Positions 8,775 through 18,182 of a DNA stretch of 64,000 nt are shown piece after piece. The position numbers and the translations under genes are program-made. Origin of the DNA: Caldanaerobacter subterraneus. GTDB taxonomy: Bacteria; Bacillota; Thermoanaerobacteria; Thermoanaerobacterales; Thermoanaerobacteraceae. The notes under the pieces are model-generated. The model saw only the letters and a program-made list of their open reading frames with translations. It was not told the origin of the DNA and did no database searches. The stretch is from NCBI RefSeq assembly GCF_004345675.1, contig NZ_SLWU01000001.1, positions 83,916 to 147,915 on the forward strand, read 5' to 3'. Each line of letters starts with the position of its first letter. Within the stretch, counting starts at the first letter, position 1.

Positions 8775-9104
8775 ATGTACACTTACATGAAAGGAATGCT
8801 TTACTGCCTTTACTGCAAAAAGGAGACTGAACATACGATAGTCTATGAAGGAGATATGATAAAAAAGATAAAGTGCGATGAATGTGGAACAGAATTGGAG
8901 ATAGACAAGGAAAAGGCGAAGAAAAACTATACAGAAGATTTTATAAATAGAATATTTACAAAACCACAACGTATGACTGAGGAGTTGCAAAAAGACCTTA
9001 CTGCTTTTCTACTTTCACTTCCCATAAGGATTGTCACTAAGCCGTACAGGGTTCTGGAGGAAGTTAAAGAACAAATTGATAAAATTAGAAGGAAAGATAT
9101 ATAA
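8775..9104 (+). CDS. small zinc-ribbon protein of unknown function
   Basis: About 109 residues with two CxxC pairs (Cys11/Cys14 and Cys34/Cys37) that make a probable zinc ribbon, followed by a basic, mostly helical tail. The start could be the ATG at 8775 or the GTG at 8766; the gAGGAt ribosome site favours the ATG. It begins 22 bp after E2 and is likely co-transcribed. I do not recognise a function. It may be a nucleic-acid-binding or assembly protein. Its operon position does not prove a role in the dehydrogenase complex. Confidence 0.65.
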   Translation: MYTYMKGMLYCLYCKKETEHTIVYEGDMIKKIKCDECGTELEIDKEKAKKNYTEDFINRIFTKPQRMTEELQKDLTAFLLSLPIRIVTKPYRVLEEVKEQIDKIRRKDI

Positions 9105-9125
9105 CAATGATTTTTTTAAAATCTA

Positions 9126-9158
9126 CCCTTCCCTTATAATAATGGGGAAGGGAATTTT
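9126..9158 (+). terminator. rho-independent terminator
   Basis: An 8-bp stem CCCTTCCC / GGGAAGGG (9126-9133 and 9145-9152) followed by AATTTT. It separates the dehydrogenase operon from transketolase. Confidence 0.6.
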
Positions 9159-9161
9159 ACA

Positions 9162-9189
9162 TTGTTTTTCAGCAGTTTTCGTGTATAAT
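9162..9189 (+). promoter_or_regulatory. sigma-A-type promoter for transketolase
   Basis: TTGTTT (9162-9167), a 16-bp spacer and a perfect TATAAT (9184-9189), about 45 bp before the transketolase start codon. Confidence 0.6.
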
Positions 9190-9234
9190 AATATTAAAGA
9201 AATAAGGCAAAATATAGTTCAAGGAGGAGAAAAC

Positions 9235-11238
9235 ATGGCAGAGAGAATAGAGCAGTTGGCCATAAACGCTATAAGAGTGCTGTCTATTGATGCCATTGAA
9301 AAGGCGAAATCAGGCCATCCCGGGATGCCAATGGGAGCAGCTCCTATGGCGTATGTGCTTTGGACAGAGTTTATGAATCACAATCCTCTCAATTCTAAAT
9401 GGTTCAACCGCGACAGGTTTGTCCTGTCAGCAGGACATGCTTCAATGCTTCTGTATGCGCTTTTGCACCTTTCAGGCTACAAAGTTTCCATGGAAGACAT
9501 AAAGAATTTCCGCCAGTGGGGGTCAAAAACTCCTGGGCATCCGGAGTACGGCCTTACTGATGGAGTAGAGGCGACGACTGGACCTTTAGGGCAGGGCCTT
9601 GGGATGGCAGTAGGAATGGCAATGGCTGAACGTTTCCTTGCCAATAAGTATAACCGCGGTTCTTACAACATAATAGACCACTATACATATGTAATTGCAA
9701 GCGATGGAGACCTAATGGAAGGGATATCTCACGAAGCAGGTTCATTGGCAGGCCATTTAAAGCTTGGCAAACTGATTGTGCTTTACGATTCTAACGATGT
9801 AACCTTGGATGGAGACAGGCACTTATCCTTTACAGAAAGTGTTGCAGATAGGTTCAAAGCCTATGGATGGCAGGTTTTAAGAGTCGATGATGGCAATGAC
9901 CTTGACGCTATAAGAAATGCTATAAGTGAAGCTAAGAAAAACACAGAACAGCCTACCTTAATTGAAGTAAAGACCGTCTTGGGTTACGGGGCTCCCAATA
10001 AAGCAGGCAAATCTGATGCACACGGGGCTCCACTAGGTGAAGAGGAGGCTCGTTTGGCAAAAGAATATTATAAATGGGAGTATGAACCTTTCTTTATTCC
10101 AGAAGAAATATACGAGCATTACAGAGCTAAAGTTCTTGAGAGAGGCAAAAAGGCAGAAGAAGAATGGAATAAACTGTTTGAGGCTTATAAAAAAGAATAT
10201 CCTGAATTAGCAAAAGAGTTAGAAGATGCCATAAATGGAAACCTTCCAGAAGGCTGGGACAAAGACATGCCTTCTTATGATAAAGGGGCTTATGCGACGA
10301 GAGATGTATCTGGAGAGATGATAAATGCTTTAGCAAAAAATATCCCCTACTTCATAGGTGGCAGCGCAGATCTTGCAAGTTCTAACAAGACAGCTATAAA
10401 AGGAGAAAAGCCCTTTGGGCCTACCAGCAATTACACTGGAAGAAATATATGGTTTGGCGTAAGGGAATTTGGAATGGCTACAGCTTTGAATGGGATGGCA
10501 CTCCACGGAGGACTTAAAGTCTATGGCGGAACATTCCTAGTATTTAGCGACTATCTCCGCCCCGCTTTAAGGCTTTCAGCTTTAATGGGAGTACCTGTAA
10601 CTTATGTATTTACACATGACTCAATCGCTGTAGGAGAAGATGGGCCTACACATCAGCCAGTAGAGCATCTTGCGGCATTTCGCGCAATGCCAAATGTGTC
10701 AGTTATAAGGCCAGCAGACGGGAATGAGACAAGAGCTGCATGGAAATTAGCAGTGCAGTCTAAGAATGTACCCACGGTTTTGATTTTGACAAGGCAAAAA
10801 CTTCCAATTCTTCCCACAACAAAAGAAAGAGCTGAAGAAGGCGTGGCAAAAGGTGCTTATATAGTATCAGACGGCGAAAAGGAAACTCCTGATATCCTTC
10901 TTTTGGCATCTGGATCAGAAGTATCTTTAGCAGTTGAAGTGCAAAAGAAGTTAAAAGAAGAAGGGATAGACGCAAGAGTGGTGAGCATGCCCTCATGGGA
11001 TAGATTTGAGGAACAGGACAAGTCCTACAAGGACTACATACTGCCTCCAAATGTTAAAAAGAGACTGGCTATTGAAGCGGCAGCACCTCTTGGATGGGAG
11101 CGCTATGTAGGAGATGAGGGTAAAGTATTGGGGGTAAATACATTTGGCGCTTCTGCTCCGGGAGAAAAACTGATGGAGGAATACGGGTTTACAGTGGACA
11201 GAATAGTAAAAGAGGCAAAAGAGCTGCTCAGGAAGTAA
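9235..11238 (+). CDS. tkt: transketolase
   Basis: A 667-residue one-piece transketolase, the normal bacterial length. It moves a two-carbon ketol unit between pentose phosphates and glycolytic sugars using thiamine diphosphate. Visible features are the N-terminal [11 protein letters not shown] motif (His28), the diphosphate motif SDGDLMEG with its following loop, and the pyrimidine-domain segment [12 protein letters not shown]. The start is the ATG at 9235 behind AAGGAGGAG; the open frame runs further upstream but crosses the promoter. It is a single-gene unit with its own promoter and terminator. Codon choice is richer in G and C than in neighbouring genes, as expected for a highly expressed protein. 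Confidence 0.95.
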   Translation: MAERIEQLAINAIRVLSIDAIEKAKSGHPGMPMGAAPMAYVLWTEFMNHNPLNSKWFNRDRFVLSAGHASMLLYALLHLSGYKVSMEDIKNFRQWGSKTPGHPEYGLTDGVEATTGPLGQGLGMAVGMAMAERFLANKYNRGSYNIIDHYTYVIASDGDLMEGISHEAGSLAGHLKLGKLIVLYDSNDVTLDGDRHLSFTESVADRFKAYGWQVLRVDDGNDLDAIRNAISEAKKNTEQPTLIEVKTVLGYGAPNKAGKSDAHGAPLGEEEARLAKEYYKWEYEPFFIPEEIYEHYRAKVLERGKKAEEEWNKLFEAYKKEYPELAKELEDAINGNLPEGWDKDMPSYDKGAYATRDVSGEMINALAKNIPYFIGGSADLASSNKTAIKGEKPFGPTSNYTGRNIWFGVREFGMATALNGMALHGGLKVYGGTFLVFSDYLRPALRLSALMGVPVTYVFTHDSIAVGEDGPTHQPVEHLAAFRAMPNVSVIRPADGNETRAAWKLAVQSKNVPTVLILTRQKLPILPTTKERAEEGVAKGAYIVSDGEKETPDILLLASGSEVSLAVEVQKKLKEEGIDARVVSMPSWDRFEEQDKSYKDYILPPNVKKRLAIEAAAPLGWERYVGDEGKVLGVNTFGASAPGEKLMEEYGFTVDRIVKEAKELLRK

Positions 11239-11268
11239 ATAAATTTACAAGATTTAGGGAGTTTTACG

Positions 11269-11304
11269 CTGCTCCTGCTTTATAGGCAGGGGCAGTTTTA
11301 TTTT
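11269..11304 (+). terminator. rho-independent terminator of transketolase
   Basis: A 10-bp stem CTGCTCCTGC / GCAGGGGCAG with one G-U pair, a short AT loop and a TTTTATTTT tail. Confidence 0.9.
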
Positions 11305-11328
11305 CCTCTAAAATTTTTTCGCTTTCTA

Positions 11329-11337
11329 TGGTATACT
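11329..11337 (+). promoter_or_regulatory. extended -10 promoter for LevR-type activator
   Basis: TGG-TATACT (11329-11337) is an extended -10 element 37 bp before the TTG start; no good -35 box is visible. Confidence 0.4.
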
Positions 11338-11374
11338 TTTTATTAAACATACACGAAAAAAGGGGAGATTCTCC

Positions 11375-14119
11375 TTGACAAATAAGGAGAAAGTTTTTAA
11401 TCTGGTCAAAGAGCTATCCCAGAATATAAATGTAAAGGAGAAAAAGGGCATAACTGCTCAGGAGGTAGCCCGGAAATTAAATCTGAGAAGAAATGTAGCA
11501 AGTCACCTTCTAAACGAACTTCACAAGGAAGGTAAGTTAATAAAAATTAACACAAGGCCTGTGTATTTTGTAGATAGGGAAATTTACGAAAAGAGGGCAA
11601 AGGAGTTTAAGGATACTACAAAGGATGTAAGCACTTCCTTGAAATCTTCATCAGAAGATCCTTTTGTAAAGCTTGTAGGCTACAACGGCAGTTTAAAAGA
11701 ACAGGTAAAACTGTGCAAATCTGCTGCTTCATACCCGCCAAACGGACTTCCTATTTTGCTTACTGGTAGTACAGGAGTAGGGAAAAGCTATATTGCTCAG
11801 CTAATTTATGAGTACGCCAAGTATATAGGAGTTATAGATGAAAATGCGCCGTATGTGATATTTAACTGCGCAGAATATGCAAATAATCCTGAACTTTTGT
11901 CTGCTAATTTATTTGGTTATGTAAAAGGGGCATTTACAGGGGCTGACAGGGACAAACCAGGCCTTTTAGAAGAGGCTGATGGAGGTTATCTGTTCTTAGA
12001 TGAAGTGCACAGGTTACCTCCTGAAGGGCAGGAAAAACTCTTCCTCTTTATGGACAAAGGCATATTCCGAAGGCTGGGAGAGACGAACAACTGGAGAACG
12101 GCAAAGGTAAGATTTGTATTTGCTACTACTGAAGACCCTGAAAAGACTTTTACAAAAACTTTTTTAAGAAGGATTCCTTTGGTGGTCCACATACCTTCTT
12201 TTGATGAAAGGCCTTTGCACGAAAGATTGCAATTAATTTACAATTTTTACAGAAATGAAGCAAGAAATTTAGGGATGGATATTTTAATAAGTAAACAGGT
12301 TTTGAATGTGCTTTTAAAGACAAAGGTTTCAGGGAATATCGGTAAACTTATAAATGTCATAAAATATAGCTGTGCCCAGGCTTACAGCCATATTATCAAG
12401 AGCAAAACCAATATTTTAAGAATTCACCTTTATGACCTTCCTAAGGAAATGCAGACGGACCTTGATATAGTAAAAAGTAACTTCCACTTCAATGGAATGC
12501 TCATTTCTCACAATAAAAAGGATGAAGGTTTGTCCTGGGAAAAGGATGACAATAGAGAGATATACAGTGCTTTAAACAAAATGTTTGAACTTTTTAAGGA
12601 ATATCAAAATAATGGCATTGCTTCTGAAGAGTTTAAGAAAAACGTGTTGGTTTATTTAAACGAACTGACGGATACTATAATTTTCAAGAATGACAGCAGC
12701 TATATAGATTCAATAGTCTTTAACGCTATCAAAAATGTTGTAGAAAATGTTCTCAATATAATGCAAAACATGTATGGAATTAAATATTATGGCAATTCTG
12801 TTCTTGTCCTGTCTCATTTTATCAATTACCTTTTGAGTGATGTGACTTATGAGAAGTATTCTGAGAGCATAGAGTCAGCTTTGGAGATATTGAAAAATAT
12901 CTTCCCGAAAGAGTTTATAATAGCAAACAAAATGGCGGATCTGATAGAGGTAAACCTCGATATTAAACTCAACAAGATTGCTGTGGCATATTTTACACTT
13001 TATGTAAGAAGTTTAAACAAGACTGAGTCAGCAAATTTGATAAATTCCATAATAATCGCTCACGGGTATTCTACTGCCAGCAGCATTGCCAGCGTTGCTA
13101 ACAGGCTTTTGGGACAGTTTGTCTTTGAAGCTTTTGACATGCCAATTGAGATGTCTACACAGGAGGTAATGGCAAGGGTTCAGGAGTATCTAAAAAATAT
13201 TGATACCTCAAGAGGAGTTATCATTCTTGTTGACATGGGTTCTTTAGAGGAGATATACAAATCTTTAACTGACATTGTGGAAGGAGATATAGCGATTATA
13301 AACAACATAACAACGCAGCTGGCTTTGGATGTTGGGAATAGAATACTTCAAAATCAGCCTCTGGAGCAGATTGTTACAGAGGCGATACAGAGGAACAGTA
13401 TTACCTATAAGTTTATTAAAACAGAGAGAAAGAAAATCTCTATACTTACAACTTGTATTACAGGAATTGGAACTGCAGTTAAGATAAGGGATTTACTATA
13501 CGAATGTTTAAAAGGTGAAAAAATAGAAATAATTGCATACGACTTTAACAGATTAAGAGGAAATGGTATTGGGGATGAGATTTTCAAAGCCTATAATGTG
13601 AAACTAATTATAGGTACTGCGGATCCGGGAATAAAGGATGTACCTTATTTATCTTTAGAGGATTTAATCACAGGGAACGGGGAGGTATTGTTAAAGAGGG
13701 TTTTAGAAGGGGTTGTCGATAATGAGGTTATAGAAAAGGTAAATCAGGCAATAGTCAAACACTTTTCGTTGCAGAATGTGCTTCAATATCTTACGTTCCT
13801 TAATCCTGCTAAAATAATTGACCAGGTAGAAAAAGCTATCAGTGATTTGGAAATTTATCTGGGATTCAAATTTCCAAATAGTCTTAAGATAAGTCTTTAT
13901 ATTCATGTGAGTTGTATGATAGAAAGATTGATAATGAAAGACCCTATCAATTGTTACGAAAATATTGAAGAATTTGAAAAGTGTCATAGACACTTCATAG
14001 AAGGTGTAAAATCTTCTTGTAGTGTAATAGAAGAAACCTACAAAGTGGATATTCCACTATCAGAAATTGGGTTTATATACGATATAATCCGCTCAAAGGT
14101 AAAAGATGTAGCTATTTGA
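11375..14119 (+). CDS. levR: LevR-type sigma-54 transcriptional activator with PTS regulatory domains
   Basis: A 914-residue activator of sigma-54 RNA polymerase. Domains in order: winged helix (about 1-65); AAA+ domain with Walker A GSTGVGKS (131-138), the sigma-54 contact motif GAFTGA (185-190) and Walker B LFLDE (206-210); a PRD-like region; EIIA-mannose domain with His563; EIIB-galactitol-like segment with Cys694; and a final PRD with Cys870, His871 and His873. PTS phosphorylation of the histidines would set its activity according to sugar supply. The start is TTG behind AGGGGAG at 8 nt. It stands alone with its own terminator, so its targets are in trans or just downstream. A 13-bp palindrome inside its final PRD coding region recurs upstream of two nearby operons. 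Confidence 0.92.
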   Translation: MTNKEKVFNLVKELSQNINVKEKKGITAQEVARKLNLRRNVASHLLNELHKEGKLIKINTRPVYFVDREIYEKRAKEFKDTTKDVSTSLKSSSEDPFVKLVGYNGSLKEQVKLCKSAASYPPNGLPILLTGSTGVGKSYIAQLIYEYAKYIGVIDENAPYVIFNCAEYANNPELLSANLFGYVKGAFTGADRDKPGLLEEADGGYLFLDEVHRLPPEGQEKLFLFMDKGIFRRLGETNNWRTAKVRFVFATTEDPEKTFTKTFLRRIPLVVHIPSFDERPLHERLQLIYNFYRNEARNLGMDILISKQVLNVLLKTKVSGNIGKLINVIKYSCAQAYSHIIKSKTNILRIHLYDLPKEMQTDLDIVKSNFHFNGMLISHNKKDEGLSWEKDDNREIYSALNKMFELFKEYQNNGIASEEFKKNVLVYLNELTDTIIFKNDSSYIDSIVFNAIKNVVENVLNIMQNMYGIKYYGNSVLVLSHFINYLLSDVTYEKYSESIESALEILKNIFPKEFIIANKMADLIEVNLDIKLNKIAVAYFTLYVRSLNKTESANLINSIIIAHGYSTASSIASVANRLLGQFVFEAFDMPIEMSTQEVMARVQEYLKNIDTSRGVIILVDMGSLEEIYKSLTDIVEGDIAIINNITTQLALDVGNRILQNQPLEQIVTEAIQRNSITYKFIKTERKKISILTTCITGIGTAVKIRDLLYECLKGEKIEIIAYDFNRLRGNGIGDEIFKAYNVKLIIGTADPGIKDVPYLSLEDLITGNGEVLLKRVLEGVVDNEVIEKVNQAIVKHFSLQNVLQYLTFLNPAKIIDQVEKAISDLEIYLGFKFPNSLKISLYIHVSCMIERLIMKDPINCYENIEEFEKCHRHFIEGVKSSCSVIEETYKVDIPLSEIGFIYDIIRSKVKDVAI
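13981..13993. repeat. palindrome GTGTCATAGACAC, copy 1
   Basis: A perfect GTGTC/GACAC dyad around ATA, within the codons for Cys870-His873 of the LevR-type activator. The same 13 bp occurs at 14649 and 28681. Confidence 0.8.
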
Positions 14120-14122
14120 AAG

Positions 14123-14156
14123 TGCCAGCAGTGTTACACTGTCTGGCATATTTTTT
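14123..14156 (+). terminator. rho-independent terminator of LevR-type activator
   Basis: A stem of TGCCAG-CAGTG with CACTG-T-CTGGCA (one bulged T), a TTA loop and a TATTTTTT tail. The right arm and T run resemble sequences at 14741-14766 and 28797-28819. Confidence 0.8.
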
Positions 14157-14638
14157 ACTCCTTTACCTGTGGTCCTACCTCTCTCAGAATGCTTATGGGG
14201 TATTACAATGAATGGCATTCATTAGAAGAAATTGCACTTTATATGGAGCAAATTGGAAACAGCCTATATTATGGAGGTGTAGGAGGGGATACAATAGTAG
14301 AGGCTGCTCGGCATTTTGGGTTTAAAGAGGCGAAATTAAAATATGGATGGGAGGAATTGAAAAAATCCATAGCTTCAGGAAATCCCTGTATTGTATATCT
14401 CAGGATAAGAGCGGGAGATTATCCACGGTATTATCTGGATGACAAGCCAGTATATACCAATTTTACAGGGGGACACTGGGTAGTTGTTTGTGGGTTGGAA
14501 GCTGATGAAAATGGGAATGTAAAATATGTAGTAGTCAATGATCCGGCAAGTGGGGCTAATCCTAAAAATTTACACCCTTGTCCTTCGATACAGCATGGTC
14601 GAGATTTAGGCTTTTGGTAATACTGAGGGAGGGAGAGA
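14156..14638 (+). pseudogene. C39-type cysteine peptidase fragment
   Basis: The frame gives FTCGPTSLRMLMGYY at 14162-14206, which is the catalytic-cysteine motif of C39-like peptidases. It is followed by the family's histidine segment GGHWVVVCGL and the NDPASG loop. The start is missing: the cysteine motif abuts the upstream terminator with no start codon or signal peptide. Near 14576 the reading frame shifts; the other frame continues as RYSMVEI, a stop, then AFGNTEGGR. The fragment therefore lacks both ends. The 143-codon frame from the ATG at 14189 would begin after the catalytic cysteine, so it cannot be an active peptidase. Confidence 0.7.
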
Positions 14639-14700
14639 AAGCAGAACAGTGTCATAGACACTTTTCTTCGGGATTTTAAATTTCTTTGCAGTGTAATAAA
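14639..14700 (+). pseudogene. remnant of a PRD-type regulator 3' end, with palindrome copy 2
   Basis: One frame reads AEQCHRHFSSGF then stop. This matches the FEKCHRHFIEGV segment of the LevR-type activator 670 bp upstream. The DNA match continues at AGTGTAATA (14690-14698 versus 14021-14029) with only a 1-base difference in spacing. The palindrome GTGTCATAGACAC lies at 14649-14661. It is either a decayed duplicate of the activator's tail or a retained binding site. Confidence 0.45.
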
Positions 14701-14727
14701 AAATTGTTGATTGTTAAATAGATATAG

Positions 14728-14766
14728 ACCATGCCAACGGTTACTACACTTGTTGGCATGGTTTTT
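14728..14766 (+). terminator. stem-loop with T run, terminator-like
   Basis: A perfect 11-bp stem ACCATGCCAAC / GTTGGCATGGT (14728-14738, 14752-14762) and a TTTTT tail. Its right arm overlaps a sigma-54 promoter match. Confidence 0.65.
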
Positions 14767-14769
14767 GCA
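14754..14769 (+). promoter_or_regulatory. sigma-54 promoter match before ABC importer operon
   Basis: TGGCAT-N5-TTGCA fits the -24/-12 consensus with one change and correct 10-bp GG-GC spacing. It overlaps the right arm and T run of a hairpin, so the match could be chance. However, a copy of the palindrome lies about 95 bp upstream, where an activator site would be expected. Confidence 0.4.
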
Positions 14770-14949
14770 ATTATTTTTTAGCGGAAAATGTGATATGCTT
14801 ATTTTATGGAGAAAGTGTGGGACTACAGCAAGTATTTTCAGTAAACGATTGACAGTTTGAAGAAAAAGGAGGGAGAAGGGCGGGAAGAAGAAAAACATTT
14901 TAGATTTTTCAAATTTTAAGATTTTTACATGAGGAGGGAGCCATTTATA

Positions 14950-16254
14950 ATGAGAAAATTTATTGCTTTACTAGTAGTGATGGCGTTGATAATTGGTGCT
15001 ATGGCAGGATGTGCTACTAAAACCAGTCAAAAAGAGCAGCAGCCTTCTCAGGAGGCTCAACAGCCCACTCAGCCGCAAGTCACTATAAAATTCTGGCAGG
15101 CTGGTGGAGACACAGCAGGTGCAGCTGAAAAAATGTCTGAACTCATCAAAAAGTTTGAAGAGAAACATCCAAACATTAAGGTAGAGTATATGGCAATTCC
15201 ATGGGCAGAGGAACCTCATAATAAGTTCCAGACAGCTATAGTAAGCGGTGAAGTAGCTGATTTGCTGATAGTAGGATCTCCTTTTGACCACGTTCTCGCA
15301 AGCAGTGGAGCGATAATTCCTTTAGACCAGTTTATAGATGAAGAATTGAAAAAAGATCTGATGGATGTCTTTTCAAGAGAAGGAATTTATCACGGCAAGA
15401 ACAAGGACCTTGATGGCAAATTAATCTCTATACCTATGTTTGGTGATGTTAGAACGATTGTATATAACAAAGACATCTTCAAGAAAGCAGGAGTGCCTGA
15501 GCCTACAGAATCTTGGACATTAGAAGAATTTAAGCAAAATGCTTTGAAACTCACAAAAGATGGCGTGTACGGATTTGGCACTTCTGGAAGATATGCATCC
15601 CAATGGTTGCCATTTGTATGGGACAAAGGTGGAGAAATACTCAACCAGGAAATGACAGAAGCAACTATTACTACTCCAGAATGGAAAGAAGCATGGGAAT
15701 ATTACATTGAGCTTATCAACAAAGCTAGTATGCCGGGTTCGGTAAATGTTAACTTGGCAGAGATTCAGAAATTGTTTGCACAGGAAAAAGTAGCAATGTT
15801 TGTAACCACACAGGACTATGTAGAAGAGCTCATGAAAGATCCCAACTTAAAAGATAAAATAGGTGTTGGACAGATGCCTCATGACAAATATCAGACAGCT
15901 TTTGCTGGAGCAGATGTTTTTGTGATTACTAAGCAATCTAAGCATCCAAAAGAAGCTTGGGAACTTTTAAGATTCCTAGTATCCACGGAGAACCAGCTAG
16001 AGTATTGTAAGACTGTGGGATTCTTACCTGCAGTTAAGTCAGCAGCTAGCGATCCTTACTTTACAAATGACCCTGTTAAAAAAGGCTTCTTGCAGGCTCT
16101 TGAACATGGTAAATTCTATGTGAAGTCAGACAAGGCAAATGGTATAACTACGATACTGCGTGCAGAGATTCAGAATGCTATTACTGGTAAAAAGTCAGTC
16201 CAAAAAGCTTTGGAAGATGCAAAACAAGCCATAGATTTACTTCTAAATTCTTAA
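14950..16254 (+). CDS. ABC sugar transporter substrate-binding lipoprotein
   Basis: A 434-residue family 1 extracellular solute-binding protein. The signal peptide ends in AMAGC with the lipidated Cys21, then comes a Gln-rich linker and the two-lobed binding domain (IKFWQAGGDTAG onward). It captures a sugar or oligosaccharide outside the cell for the two permeases downstream. The start is the ATG at 14950; the in-frame ATG at 14929 lies just before the ribosome site GAGGAGGGAG. The neighbouring amino-sugar kinase, NagZ and SIS proteins suggest GlcNAc- or MurNAc-containing ligands, which is an inference. Confidence 0.9.
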   Translation: MRKFIALLVVMALIIGAMAGCATKTSQKEQQPSQEAQQPTQPQVTIKFWQAGGDTAGAAEKMSELIKKFEEKHPNIKVEYMAIPWAEEPHNKFQTAIVSGEVADLLIVGSPFDHVLASSGAIIPLDQFIDEELKKDLMDVFSREGIYHGKNKDLDGKLISIPMFGDVRTIVYNKDIFKKAGVPEPTESWTLEEFKQNALKLTKDGVYGFGTSGRYASQWLPFVWDKGGEILNQEMTEATITTPEWKEAWEYYIELINKASMPGSVNVNLAEIQKLFAQEKVAMFVTTQDYVEELMKDPNLKDKIGVGQMPHDKYQTAFAGADVFVITKQSKHPKEAWELLRFLVSTENQLEYCKTVGFLPAVKSAASDPYFTNDPVKKGFLQALEHGKFYVKSDKANGITTILRAEIQNAITGKKSVQKALEDAKQAIDLLLNS

Positions 16255-16271
16255 CACTTCAAGTAAATGAG

Positions 16272-16310
16272 GGAGAGGGGAGCCTTAATTCAGAATTTGT
16301 TCCTCTCTCC
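16272..16310 (+). other. intercistronic stem-loop after binding-protein gene
   Basis: GGAGAGGGGA pairs with TCCTCTCTCC across a 19-nt loop, without a T run. It probably stabilises the abundant binding-protein mRNA or partly attenuates expression of the permeases. Confidence 0.5.
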
Positions 16311-16402
16311 TGTAATAAATTTAGGTGCCTACAAATTGATCTTGTTTCCAGAAGAAATTTGCGGAAGAGAGAATTCATATTAGGAAAGTGGTGGAGGAAA
16401 AG

Positions 16403-17296
16403 ATGATCGTTACAAATAGAAAAGAGAAAGTTGGATATTACTTATTCTTGTTGCCAGCCTATTTGATTTTTGCAGTATTTATTTTTTGGCCTGTGGTTCA
16501 CTCTTTGTATCTTTCTTTTTTCAAATATAACATAGTTACAATTACTTCTCCACAATTTGTGGGATTGAGGAATTATCTATATTTACTCAAAGACGAGGTT
16601 TTCTGGATAAGTTGCAAAAACACCTTGTTTTTTGTGATAGGTACTGTTCCTGTGAAGATGTTTTTAGGCCTTTTGGCTGCAATGCTTCTCAATAGAAAGG
16701 ATTTGAAATTTAAAGCTTTCTACAGAACCTGCTTTTATATTCCTGTGGTAGTCTCTATGGTAGCAATTTCCATCGTGTGGATGCTTCTTTTCAACCCGGG
16801 TCCAAATGGAGTAGTAAATATTTTGCTTTCAAAATTTGGAATTCAGCCGCTAGGTTGGATAGCAGATTCTAAACTTGCGCTGCCTACAGTGATGTTGCTA
16901 GTAATATGGAAAGATTTGGGTTATATTATGGTAATTTACTTAGCAGGGCTTATGGCAATTCCCGATGAAATTTATGAAGCGGTGGCATTAGATCCCGTGA
17001 GCTCGTGGCAGAAATTTTGGTATATTACATGGCCTTTATTAAAACCAACAACGATCTTTATACTTATCACCCAGGTGATAGATTCATTCCAGGTATTTAC
17101 TCCAATTTATGTGATGACAGAAGGAGGACCGGGCTATAGTAGTACTACTATAGTAAATTACCTATATGATAAAGGTTTTAGAGAATACGAGATGGGAATT
17201 GCATGTGCAGTAGCATACCTGTTATTTGTGGTGTTACTTGTTTTAACCATACTGCAGAACAAACTTTCTAAAGCAGAAGAAGTATCTTACGACTAA
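16403..17296 (+). CDS. ABC sugar transporter permease (MalF/UgpA type)
   Basis: A 297-residue inner-membrane protein with six predicted helices. The cytoplasmic EAA loop EAVALDPVSSWQKFWYITWP contacts the ATPase. The start is the ATG at 16403 behind GGAGG; a GTG five codons earlier is possible. It pairs with the next permease to form the translocation channel. No ATPase gene is present in this operon, so a shared MsmX-type ATPase encoded elsewhere must energise it, as is common in Firmicutes. Confidence 0.9.
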   Translation: MIVTNRKEKVGYYLFLLPAYLIFAVFIFWPVVHSLYLSFFKYNIVTITSPQFVGLRNYLYLLKDEVFWISCKNTLFFVIGTVPVKMFLGLLAAMLLNRKDLKFKAFYRTCFYIPVVVSMVAISIVWMLLFNPGPNGVVNILLSKFGIQPLGWIADSKLALPTVMLLVIWKDLGYIMVIYLAGLMAIPDEIYEAVALDPVSSWQKFWYITWPLLKPTTIFILITQVIDSFQVFTPIYVMTEGGPGYSSTTIVNYLYDKGFREYEMGIACAVAYLLFVVLLVLTILQNKLSKAEEVSYD

Positions 17297-17338
17297 ATGA
17301 CGAGAATACGAAAATTTACCTGAAGAGAGGGATGCAAA

Positions 17339-18163
17339 GTGAAAAAACTGTTGCTTTATTTAATATTGACTTTAATTGCCTTTTTGATGCTTTCCCCACT
17401 GTTATGGATGGTATCTACTTCGCTTTCTAAGGACTCTGTAATTGTATCTACAAGCCTTATCCCAAAAGAATTTACTTTAGAAAATTATGTAAAAGCATGG
17501 AATTTTCCTCGTATATTCAATAAAGATGTGACTTTTGGCACATTCTTTTTGAATAGCATAATAGTGACGGTATGTCTTGTTATAGGAGGACTTTTTTTTG
17601 ACTCGCTGGCGGGATATGTTCTTGCTAGAAAGGATTTCCCGGGAAGAAGTTTGTTTTTCTATGCTGCCCTTATAACCCTTATGATTCCCTTTTATGTTAC
17701 AGCAATACCTATGTTTCTTATAGTTAAAGGATTGGGCTGGATTAATACCTATCAGGGTTTAATTGTTCCCTTCCTATCATCTGGGTTTGGGATATACATG
17801 TTTAAACAATATTTCCAGACAATTCCTATTGAATTGGAGGAAGCTGCAAAAATAGATGGTTATTCAGACTTCTGGATTTACGCCCGAGTGATAGTGCCTC
17901 TTGCCAAGCCAGCATTTGCAACAATGGGAATTTTAAAGTTTTTGTGGTCATGGAACATGTTCTTTTGGCCTTTGATCGTTACTACAGATATCAAGATGAA
18001 GGTATTGCAGCTAGGGCTTACAATGTTTAGGGGTCTTAATGTGACTCAATGGGGACTTCTTACAGCAGGTATGACCATGGCAACACTGCCTACTATTTTG
18101 GTATACTTGCTTTTCCAGAGATACTTTACAAGTGGTTTGATAGCAGGCTCTTTAAAAGGCTAA
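17339..18163 (+). CDS. ABC sugar transporter permease (MalG/UgpE type)
   Basis: A 274-residue membrane protein with about six helices and the EAA loop EEAAKIDGYSDFWIYARVIV (about 180-199) that docks on the ATPase. It is the second half of the importer channel. The GTG start follows GAGAGGGATG. It is followed 19 bp later by the sugar kinase, which links uptake to phosphorylation. Confidence 0.9.
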   Translation: MKKLLLYLILTLIAFLMLSPLLWMVSTSLSKDSVIVSTSLIPKEFTLENYVKAWNFPRIFNKDVTFGTFFLNSIIVTVCLVIGGLFFDSLAGYVLARKDFPGRSLFFYAALITLMIPFYVTAIPMFLIVKGLGWINTYQGLIVPFLSSGFGIYMFKQYFQTIPIELEEAAKIDGYSDFWIYARVIVPLAKPAFATMGILKFLWSWNMFFWPLIVTTDIKMKVLQLGLTMFRGLNVTQWGLLTAGMTMATLPTILVYLLFQRYFTSGLIAGSLKG

Positions 18164-18182
18164 AAAGTGGGGTCGAAATAGC

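Noticed and set aside
9031..9234. N-terminal extension of transketolase
   Set aside because: It would cross a terminator and a good promoter and overlap the zinc-ribbon gene; the ATG at 9235 has a strong ribosome site.
14189..14620. Intact 143-residue peptidase gene starting at ATG 14189
   Set aside because: The catalytic-cysteine motif lies upstream of this ATG and the frame is broken near 14576, so it is treated as a fragment.
14431..14898. 155-codon minus-strand frame
   Set aside because: It runs antisense to the peptidase fragment and the regulator remnant, has no ribosome site and its composition is low-complexity.
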